NCBI GenBank assembly: GCA_964466385.1
Contig: CAYXNM010000120.1
Location: 1 to 7,800, forward strand
Source: UBA5972 sp964466385
Lineage (GTDB): Bacteria > Pseudomonadota > Alphaproteobacteria > Rhodobacterales > Rhodobacteraceae
DNA: 7,800 nucleotides
Direction: 5' to 3'
In this document: piece by piece, positions 1-5,596 of the stretch
How positions within the stretch are numbered: the first letter of the stretch is position 1
Layout: each line of letters begins with the position of its first letter
The notes under the pieces: model-generated
Databases searched by the model: none
What the model was told of the DNA's origin: nothing
The model's input: the letters and a program-made list of their open reading frames with translations, nothing else
Position numbers and translations under genes: made by a program

Positions 1-7
1 GCGGGGG

Positions 8-31
8 CTGACATTTTTTGCAAAATGTCGG
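8..31. repeat. AT-rich hairpin / palindrome at window edge
   Basis: Arms GACATTTT (10-17) and AAAATGTC (22-29) are perfect reverse complements around a TTGC loop. The stem extends outward by one T-G and one C-G pair to 8 and 31. No T-run follows on the plus strand, so it is not a typical intrinsic terminator. It could be an operator or a palindrome belonging to an upstream gene that lies outside the window. The structure is seen directly; any function is unknown. Confidence 0.5.
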
Positions 32-63
32 GACGCGTAAATCAGAGGTTCCCTAACAGGTGA

Positions 64-95
64 CTAGGGTCAGGTATAATGAGTCCTGACCCTAG
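64..95. repeat. Perfect 11-bp inverted repeat with 10-nt loop
   Basis: CTAGGGTCAGG (64-74) and CCTGACCCTAG (85-95) are exact reverse complements separated by TATAATGAGT. Both outer ends carry CTAG. The loop contains a perfect TATAAT, but no credible -35 element lies 16-18 bases upstream (around 52-57), so a promoter here is doubtful. A strong short stem of this kind in an intergenic region fits a REP-like or MITE-like palindrome, or joined ends of a lost insertion sequence. That is inference; only the palindrome is seen. Confidence 0.6.
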
Positions 96-122
96 GTTCG
101 CGCGGATTGGGGGCCGGGCGTC

Positions 123-136
123 CTGATCGTCATCAG
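123..136. promoter_or_regulatory. Possible degenerate FNR/CRP-family box
   Basis: CTGAT-CGTC-ATCAG is a 5-bp inverted repeat with a 4-base spacer. It matches the FNR layout except for the symmetric outermost base (C/G instead of T/A). Its centre (129.5) is 51 bp upstream of the centre of the perfect box at 174-187, close to five helical turns. It could be a secondary site for the same regulator, a site for a related one, or chance. Confidence 0.25.
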
Positions 137-173
137 AGCGCGCGTGACACAGGCTGAACTTGTGTTGTGCCTA

Positions 174-187
174 TTGATCTGAATCAA
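174..187. promoter_or_regulatory. Perfect FNR/FnrL/Anr-type box
   Basis: TTGAT-CTGA-ATCAA is an exact match to the FNR-family consensus TTGAT-N4-ATCAA. The dyad extends by one more A/T pair (173 and 188). The centre is 180.5. If the site acts as a class II activator site at about -41.5, transcription would start near 219-222, downstream of the GTG at 214 and upstream of the ATG at 250. That fits activation of the five-gene operon when oxygen is low. Binding by FNR itself rather than by a relative with the same consensus (for example Dnr-like proteins) cannot be told from sequence. Confidence 0.75.
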
Positions 188-206
188 TGTGAAGCCGTTC
201 AAAAGG

Positions 207-212
207 CATAAC
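207..212 (+). promoter_or_regulatory. Candidate -10 element
   Basis: CATAAC matches TATAAT at four of six positions and lies where a -10 element is expected for a promoter activated from the FNR box centred at 180.5. No good -35 is visible, as is usual for activator-dependent promoters. The predicted start is around 219-222. This is weak on its own and rests on its spacing to the box. Confidence 0.3.
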
Positions 213-238
213 CGTGGCGGGAAAAGTTCCGAACGGAT

Positions 239-244
239 GGAGGG
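239..244 (+). promoter_or_regulatory. Shine-Dalgarno deciding the first gene's start
   Basis: GGAGGG ends 5 bases before the ATG at 250 and is the strongest ribosome site in the leader. The competing in-frame GTG at 214 has a weaker AAAAGG (201-206) seven bases upstream, and probably lies upstream of the transcript start predicted from the FNR box. The ATG at 250 is therefore preferred. Confidence 0.65.
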
Positions 245-249
245 AAACG

Positions 250-1143
250 ATGTCCGGTCAAGATGAGTTTATTTCAACCGGGTTCCCCATCATTTCGCGA
301 ACTGACTTTTCCGACACGACATTTTTGCTTGAAATCCGTCATCCGGTCATGGCGCGGGCGGCAAGGCCGGGACAGTTTGTCATCGTCATTGCGCATGAGC
401 ACGGCGAACGAATTCCCCTGACACTCGCGGATTTCGACCGGGATCGCGGCACCGTCACGCTGGTTGTTCAGGCCGTCGGAAAATCAACGAAAGAGATGCA
501 GGCAATCCTCAGAACCGGCGGCGAGGTCTTTGGGCTGGTCGGACCCATGGGCGTTCCAAGCGTTCAGGGTAACGTCAAGAAAGTCATCTGTGTCGGCGGG
601 GGTCTGGGCGTCGCCCCGATTTTTCCGCAAGCGCGCGCTTTCAAGGAGGCCGGCGCCTATGTCATCGGCGTTGTCGGGTTCCGGAATATCGACCTGATCT
701 TCTGGGAGGAAAAATTCCGCGCTGTCTGCGACGAACTGATCATCTGCACGGACGACGGTTCAGCCGGGATCAAGGGGCTGGTGACGCTTGGGATCGAGCA
801 GGCGGTGCGGGATCATGGCGACATTGACGAACTGGTCGCCATCGGCCCGCCAATCATGATGCGCGCCTGTGCCGAAACCACCCGGCCACTGGGCATCAAG
901 ACCACGGTCAGCCTGAACCCCATCATGGTTGATGGCACCGGCATGTGCGGCGGGTGCCGTGTGAAAATCGGCGACCGGATCAGGTTTGCCTGTGTCGACG
1001 GCCCGGATTTTGACGGTCACGAGGTGGATTTCGACGACCTCATGAACCGGTTGCGCCGATACAAGGCCGAAGAAAAGGTTGCCCAGGATACCTGGGACAA
1101 GAACTGCCGCCGGTTGCGGCTCGAACCCGACCCAAGACAGTAG
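250..1143 (+). CDS. NfnA/SudB-like NAD(P)H:ferredoxin oxidoreductase small subunit (FAD, [2Fe-2S])
   Basis: This 297-residue protein belongs to the ferredoxin-NADP reductase fold family that includes dihydroorotate dehydrogenase electron-transfer subunits, sulfide dehydrogenase SudB and NfnA. Visible in order: an FAD-binding barrel with RPGQF and RIPLT (R54-T58); a nucleotide-binding motif GGGLGVAP (116-123); and a C-terminal [2Fe-2S] site with D228, C233, C236 and C248. The Asp plus three Cys pattern is the one known for SudB/NfnA; dihydroorotate dehydrogenase subunits normally use four Cys. It should be cytosolic, since no signal or membrane segment is seen. It would pass electrons between NAD(H) and the large subunit encoded 14 bases downstream. 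An in-frame GTG at 214 would add 12 residues, but the ATG at 250 has a far better ribosome site. The family call is firm; whether it bifurcates electrons as NfnAB does is not shown. Confidence 0.88.
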   Translation: MSGQDEFISTGFPIISRTDFSDTTFLLEIRHPVMARAARPGQFVIVIAHEHGERIPLTLADFDRDRGTVTLVVQAVGKSTKEMQAILRTGGEVFGLVGPMGVPSVQGNVKKVICVGGGLGVAPIFPQARAFKEAGAYVIGVVGFRNIDLIFWEEKFRAVCDELIICTDDGSAGIKGLVTLGIEQAVRDHGDIDELVAIGPPIMMRACAETTRPLGIKTTVSLNPIMVDGTGMCGGCRVKIGDRIRFACVDGPDFDGHEVDFDDLMNRLRRYKAEEKVAQDTWDKNCRRLRLEPDPRQ

Positions 1144-1157
1144 CAAAGGCGATCAGA

Positions 1158-2660
1158 ATGGCCCGCAAGACGATACGCAACATTCCTCAGCAGCGTGCAG
1201 TCATGCCGGTTCAGCCCGCTGCCATCCGTGCGCGCAACTTCGAAGAGGTCGCTCTTGGATTTGACAAGGAGGCCGCCATTCTGGAAAGCGAGCGCTGCCT
1301 GATCTGCCCCAAACCGGCCTGTGTCGATGCCTGTCCCGTCAGGATCGATATTCCCGGTTTCATCACCAGCATTCTGTCGCACGATTATCGCGGCGCTTAC
1401 GATATCATGACCGAGGCAACCCTGCTGCCCGCGGTTTGCGGCCGGGTCTGCCCGCAAGAGGACCAATGCGAAGGTGTCTGCCCCGTCGGCGTGAAATTCG
1501 AGCCCGTGGCGATCGGACGGCTGGAGCGCTGGCTTGGCGACCGCGCCATATCCGAAAACTGGCAAACAGAGAGCTATATCGGAACGGGTCCGTTCAGGAT
1601 CGGGATCGTCGGGTCGGGTCCGGCGGGTATGGCGTGTGCGGCCGATCTTGCCAAGGCCGGATGCGACGTCACGGTTTTTGAAGCCCTCCATGAACCGGGT
1701 GGTGTTCTGCGCTACGGCATTCCGGAGTTTCGGTTGCCCAACGACGTTGTGGATGCCGAGATTGGCAATCTCCGGAAACTGGGGATCAAGATCGTCTGTA
1801 ACACGCTGGTCGGACGGTTGTTCACGATCGAACAGATGCTCGAAGAGATGGGCTTTCACGCGGTTTTCGTCGGCAGCGGTGCCGGCACACCGAAATTCAT
1901 GGATATCCCCGGTGAAAACCTGAACGGTGTATTGTCGGCCAATGAATTGCTGACCCGATGCAACCTGATGCATGCGGGCCAGTTTCCGGATTATGACACG
2001 CCCCTGCCAATCGGCCGTCGCGTCGCCGTCATCGGGTCGGGCAACACGGCCATGGACGCGATGCGCGTGGCCATGCGGCTGGGCGCGCAACAGGTTCATT
2101 GCATCTATCGGCGCACCGAAAAGGAATGCCCGGCCCGGCTGGAAGAATTGCATCACGCGCAGGAAGAGGGTGTCGAATTCCACTGGCTCAGTGCCCCGGT
2201 CGAGATACTGGGGGACGAGGACAACCACGTGCGCGCCCTGCGCTGCATCCGGATGGAGTTGGGAGAACCCGACGAGTCCGGGCGCCGCCGCCCGGTTGCC
2301 ATTCCTGACAGTGCGTTCGAGTTTCAGGCCGATACCGTCATTTACGCGATTGGCACCTCGCCCAACCCGATCCTCGGGCAGACCTCGGGGCTGAAACTCA
2401 ACAGTCGCGGATATATCGAAACCGACGAGAACCTGGCGACATCCCTGGCCGGGGTATACGCGGGTGGTGACATCGTGACCGGCGCGGCGACGGTTATCCT
2501 GGCCATGGGGGCCGGACGCAAGGCGGCTGAAAGCATGCGGAGGTATCTGTCCATCCGGGACAGCAACAACGTCTATTCAGAAGCCACTGATGGGATGGAG
2601 CATACGCTGTTCGGGATCGATCAGGCGGAGCGGAATTTTTCACCCGTAAGGCTGCAATAA
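1158..2660 (+). CDS. NfnB/SudA/GltD-like NADPH oxidoreductase large subunit (FAD, two [4Fe-4S])
   Basis: This 500-residue flavoprotein belongs to the glutamate synthase small-subunit family. An N-terminal alpha-helical Fe-S domain carries C47, C50, C55, C59 and then C94, C98, C104, C108, enough for two [4Fe-4S] clusters. An FAD motif GSGPAG sits at 152-157. The NADPH domain has GSGNTAMD (293-300) and the YRRT patch (317-320) that usually reads the 2'-phosphate of NADPH. The C-terminal FAD closure AGGDIVTG is at 435-442. The start is the ATG with AAGG eight bases upstream, 14 bases after the previous stop. No glutamate synthase large subunit is nearby; its partner is the NfnA-like gene just upstream, so a stand-alone GltD role is unlikely. 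It resembles NfnB and SudA in length and layout. In NfnB one proximal-cluster ligand is reported as Glu; E101 or E105 may be the equivalent here. The exact reaction (NADPH:ferredoxin, transhydrogenation or bifurcation) is inference. Confidence 0.88.
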   Translation: MARKTIRNIPQQRAVMPVQPAAIRARNFEEVALGFDKEAAILESERCLICPKPACVDACPVRIDIPGFITSILSHDYRGAYDIMTEATLLPAVCGRVCPQEDQCEGVCPVGVKFEPVAIGRLERWLGDRAISENWQTESYIGTGPFRIGIVGSGPAGMACAADLAKAGCDVTVFEALHEPGGVLRYGIPEFRLPNDVVDAEIGNLRKLGIKIVCNTLVGRLFTIEQMLEEMGFHAVFVGSGAGTPKFMDIPGENLNGVLSANELLTRCNLMHAGQFPDYDTPLPIGRRVAVIGSGNTAMDAMRVAMRLGAQQVHCIYRRTEKECPARLEELHHAQEEGVEFHWLSAPVEILGDEDNHVRALRCIRMELGEPDESGRRRPVAIPDSAFEFQADTVIYAIGTSPNPILGQTSGLKLNSRGYIETDENLATSLAGVYAGGDIVTGAATVILAMGAGRKAAESMRRYLSIRDSNNVYSEATDGMEHTLFGIDQAERNFSPVRLQ

Positions 2661-2678
2661 GATGGCAGGACAATTTCC

Positions 2679-4598
2679 ATGACGACAAAAGCACGCAAGA
2701 AACCCGCCAAACGACGGGTGACAAAGCCTCGGGCCTTAACGCGGCCCGCAGAAGTGGTTGACGAACATATCGTCGAAATCATCAGCGATTCCGGCGAAGG
2801 CGCGCAACGGTGCGGGCAATCTCTGGCGGCGATCGCATCGCGCAGCGGCAATGGCATCTGGACGGTCGAAATCATTCCCGCCGAAATACAGCCGCCACAT
2901 CGCAGCGTCGCGGGGGCCAGCGGCAACCGCGTGCGACTGGCCTCGCGACAGGTCACCAACGGCGGCAACGAGGCCGACCTTGTTGTCGCCTTCAACGAGC
3001 AGGTCCTGCTCAGCCGTCTGAATGCCGGGGAAATCAAACCCGGCGGAACGATCCTTATCGAAAGTAAATGGGCAACCGACAGCGATCAGGAGATTGCCGC
3101 CGACTACGCCAGGATTTGCGCCGAGGTCAACGCCTCCGGTTATCGCCTGATCGAAGTTCCCATGGAAACCGAGTGCCTGAAATATGTTCCCGATCCGCGT
3201 CGCGGCAAGAACATGTTCGTCCTCGGGATGCTGTGCGCGATCTACAGCATGAACGAGGATCTGGCCCGCGCGCAGGTCAGGACGATTTTCGCCAAGAAGG
3301 ACCAGAAAATCATCGACGCGAATATCGAACTCCTCGACGCGGGCCGGGTCTGGGCGGCAGGCAATCTCGACCTCAGGTACAAGATACCGGGCAACGCGGC
3401 GGCCGAGGCGCAGGTCGTGATGAACGGCAACGCGGCGATCGCGCTTGGCGTGGTTGCATCCGGCATGGAAGTCTGCGCGATGTATCCGATCACGCCGGCC
3501 ACCTCGGCGTCGCATTACCTGACCAGTATTTTCGAAAAAGTCGGTTGTGTCGTGCACCAGGCCGAAGACGAGATTTCCGCCTGTGCCTTTGCCATCGGGG
3601 CCAGTTATGCCGGAAAATGCGCATTAACGATAACGTCCGGTCCGGGCCTTTCCCTGAAACAGGAGGCGATCGGCCTTGCGGTCATGGCGGAGATTCCCCT
3701 TGTCGTTCTCAATGTCCAGCGCGGCGGGCCGTCAACCGGGCTGCCGACCAAGGTGGAACAGGGCGATCTGATGGCCGCGATCTTTGGCGGGCATGGCGAT
3801 GCCCCCAAGATCGTCATGGCGGTGTCCACGATCGAGGATTGTTTCTATTCGATGATCACCGCACGAAAAATCGCCGAAACCTTCAATATGGTCGTCGTGA
3901 TCCTGTCGGACGCCAGCCTTGCCACCGCGCAGCAGCCTTTCCCGCGCCCGGATTTCAGCGAAGACTGGCTTGCGCCGCCGATTGACCAGACGGCGGTGCC
4001 GACGGATGCGAAACCCTATGACTGGGACCCGCGTTCCGGCATCGCTCCGCGGTTCATCCCGGGCCAGCGCAATGGCATGCATTGCCTGACAGGCCTGGCA
4101 CATGACCGCGAGAGCCATGTTGCCTATGATGCGCTGGCAAATGAAGAGGGATTGCTCAACCGCAGCCGCAAACTGGCCGCCTTCCAGAAAACCCTGCGCC
4201 TGCCGCCGGTTTTCGGCGGTGACACCGGAGAGTTGCTGTTGATCGGCTGGGGCAGCACCAAAGGCGCGATCGAAGAGGCCGTTGCTCAACTCCGATCCGA
4301 CGGGCACGCCGTTTCCTCGCTGCACCTGAAATTTCTTCACCCCATGGCATCGCGCATCGGCAAGGTCATGCAGGGGTTTACCCATGTCATGACCATTGAA
4401 AACAACTGGAACGACCCCTTGGAGGATCCGCTGTTCAATGCAGAAAACCGCCGGTATTCCAGCCTCGCACTGCTGTTGCGGTCCCGAACCCTGGTGGATG
4501 TGGATTGTTGGGGTTCCGCGCGCGGCCAGCCGTTGAAACCAAAAGGCATCCGGCAGGCGGCGCTGGCCAGGATCGACACGAACGGGGGAACATCATGA
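2679..4598 (+). CDS. korA: 2-oxoacid:ferredoxin oxidoreductase, alpha subunit with fused gamma domain
   Basis: This 639-residue subunit is a gamma-alpha fusion of the KorA type. Residues 1-22 are a Lys/Arg-rich tail not usual for the family. The gamma domain spans about 30-215 and has DSGEG (37-41) in place of the classical GxGGQG, plus PAEIQPP (67-73), both typical of the 2-oxoglutarate-type subfamily as I remember it. The alpha domain starts near 245 with YPITP (269-273), QAEDEIS (294-300), SGPGLSLK (320-327) and QRGGPSTGLPTK (347-358), which shape the TPP and substrate pocket. A C-terminal domain spans about 515-610. The start ATG has AGGA eight bases upstream, 18 bases after the previous stop. 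The last four bases overlap the beta-subunit gene (ATGA), so translation is probably coupled. It should work as an alpha-beta heterodimer (or dimer of these) in the cytosol, releasing CO2 and reducing ferredoxin. The substrate is uncertain: 2-oxoglutarate is likely, but pyruvate or aromatic or branched 2-oxoacids are possible. Confidence 0.9.
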   Translation: MTTKARKKPAKRRVTKPRALTRPAEVVDEHIVEIISDSGEGAQRCGQSLAAIASRSGNGIWTVEIIPAEIQPPHRSVAGASGNRVRLASRQVTNGGNEADLVVAFNEQVLLSRLNAGEIKPGGTILIESKWATDSDQEIAADYARICAEVNASGYRLIEVPMETECLKYVPDPRRGKNMFVLGMLCAIYSMNEDLARAQVRTIFAKKDQKIIDANIELLDAGRVWAAGNLDLRYKIPGNAAAEAQVVMNGNAAIALGVVASGMEVCAMYPITPATSASHYLTSIFEKVGCVVHQAEDEISACAFAIGASYAGKCALTITSGPGLSLKQEAIGLAVMAEIPLVVLNVQRGGPSTGLPTKVEQGDLMAAIFGGHGDAPKIVMAVSTIEDCFYSMITARKIAETFNMVVVILSDASLATAQQPFPRPDFSEDWLAPPIDQTAVPTDAKPYDWDPRSGIAPRFIPGQRNGMHCLTGLAHDRESHVAYDALANEEGLLNRSRKLAAFQKTLRLPPVFGGDTGELLLIGWGSTKGAIEEAVAQLRSDGHAVSSLHLKFLHPMASRIGKVMQGFTHVMTIENNWNDPLEDPLFNAENRRYSSLALLLRSRTLVDVDCWGSARGQPLKPKGIRQAALARIDTNGGTS

Positions 4599-5596
4599 CC
4601 CAGAATATGAGCCAATGCCTGTTCAGAATGGTCCGCGAAGAACACGTTCTGGCAGATTATCAAAGCGACATAACCCCGCGCTGGTGTGTGGGGTGCGGAG
4701 ATACCGCGGTTTTGACCGCGATGCAGCGATTGTGTCGCGACGAAAACCTGGCCCCGGAAAAAACCGTTTGCGTATCGGGCATTGGCTGTTCCAGCCGCCT
4801 GCCGCACTATATGAACGCTTATGGCTTTCACGGCGTCCACGGGCGCGCACTGCCGATCGCGGAAGGCGTGAAAATCCGCCGACCCGACCTCGACGTGTTC
4901 GTCACCACAGGCGACGGGGATTGTTGCAGCATCGGGGCGGCGCACTGGGTTCACGCGATCCGCTATAACATGAACCTGACGATGCTGTTGCATGACAACC
5001 AGATCTACGGACTGACCAAAAAGCAGGCCTCGCCCACTACCCCGATCGGGACGCGCAGCAACACGACACCGCGCGGCGCCTATCTCGAAGCGATCAATCC
5101 CCTGACCGTGACACTGGGCGTCTCCAACGCTTCCTTTGTTGCCCAGGCGGTGGACTGGATCCCTGATCTTCTTTACCAGATCCTCAGAATGGCGTTTCGT
5201 CACAAGGGGTTCTCCTTCATTCGGGTGTTGCAACGCTGCCCGGAATTCATGGACCACCGGTTCGACGATTTCGTGCGCGACCCCTCAAAGATGCGGATCC
5301 TGACACACGGAAACGGGTTGCGGCTGAAGCCCGAGGTTTCACGGATCTACAAGAACCAGGAGACCCACGATCCGTCCGATATGGCGCGCGCGCGGGCGAT
5401 CGCCTCGCTTGACGACGAAATTCCCGTCGGTGTGCTTTATCACGACCCGACAGTTCCCTGTTATGACGACTTGCGCGCGGGTGAGCGGCCGAACACGCCA
5501 GCCCTCATCCAGACCGTCCTGAACGAGGAATTTGACCGGGTCGCGATCCCCGCCGGGGGGGGACCACGGCAGGAAACAGCGGAGCCGGCAACATGA
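4595..5596 (+). CDS. korB: 2-oxoacid:ferredoxin oxidoreductase, beta subunit (TPP, [4Fe-4S])
   Basis: This 333-residue catalytic subunit carries the TPP motif GDGD (106-109) followed by HDNQIYGLT (133-141), the Mg/TPP-binding pair of this family. Four Cys, C31, C34 (WCVGCG), C65 (GIGCSS) and C215 (QRCPEF), match almost exactly the spacing of the [4Fe-4S] ligands known in the Sulfolobus enzyme (12, 15, 46, 197). The ATG at 4595 overlaps the alpha-gene stop by four bases and has GGGGGA five bases upstream; a longer in-frame opening to 4505 lies inside the alpha gene and is rejected. The tail after residue 320 (GGGPRQETAEPAT) is low in complexity and is encoded across a run of eight G. The gene ends in another ATGA overlap with the next gene. 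The intact active site says the complex should be functional. Confidence 0.92.
   Translation: MTQNMSQCLFRMVREEHVLADYQSDITPRWCVGCGDTAVLTAMQRLCRDENLAPEKTVCVSGIGCSSRLPHYMNAYGFHGVHGRALPIAEGVKIRRPDLDVFVTTGDGDCCSIGAAHWVHAIRYNMNLTMLLHDNQIYGLTKKQASPTTPIGTRSNTTPRGAYLEAINPLTVTLGVSNASFVAQAVDWIPDLLYQILRMAFRHKGFSFIRVLQRCPEFMDHRFDDFVRDPSKMRILTHGNGLRLKPEVSRIYKNQETHDPSDMARARAIASLDDEIPVGVLYHDPTVPCYDDLRAGERPNTPALIQTVLNEEFDRVAIPAGGGPRQETAEPAT
5555..5562 (+). repeat. G8 homopolymer near the 3' end of korB
   Basis: Eight consecutive G lie within the Gly codons near residues 321-323 of the beta subunit. The frame entered by a one-base backward shift (-1) stays open from this run to the ATG of the next gene at 5593 and is that gene's frame. 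Slippage here, in replication, transcription or translation, could join the two proteins. No direct sign that this happens is visible. Confidence 0.5.

Noticed and set aside
75..80. TATAAT as a promoter -10
   Set aside because: No acceptable -35 is found at the right distance and the hexamer sits in the loop of a perfect palindrome, so it is more likely part of that repeat.
214..249. GTG start 12 codons upstream for the first gene
   Set aside because: AAAAGG gives it some support, but the ATG at 250 has a much stronger GGAGGG site and the FNR-based transcript start would fall after the GTG.
1017..2228. Long open frame of 403 codons on the minus strand
   Set aside because: It runs opposite to the well-supported GltD-like gene, has low-complexity Arg/Asp/Gly-rich content with no recognisable motif, and is the usual shadow of a GC-rich gene.
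1158..2660. Glutamate synthase small subunit (gltD)
   Set aside because: The fold matches, but no gltB is present and the adjoining NfnA/SudB-like gene plus korAB point to a ferredoxin-linked role.
4505..4594. 30-residue N-terminal extension of KorB
   Set aside because: It lies wholly within the end of korA in another frame; the ATG at 4595 has a strong ribosome site and the ATGA overlap.
4337..5257. 306-codon minus-strand open frame across korA/korB
   Set aside because: It is antisense to conserved TPP and Fe-S motifs of the beta subunit and has no motif of its own.
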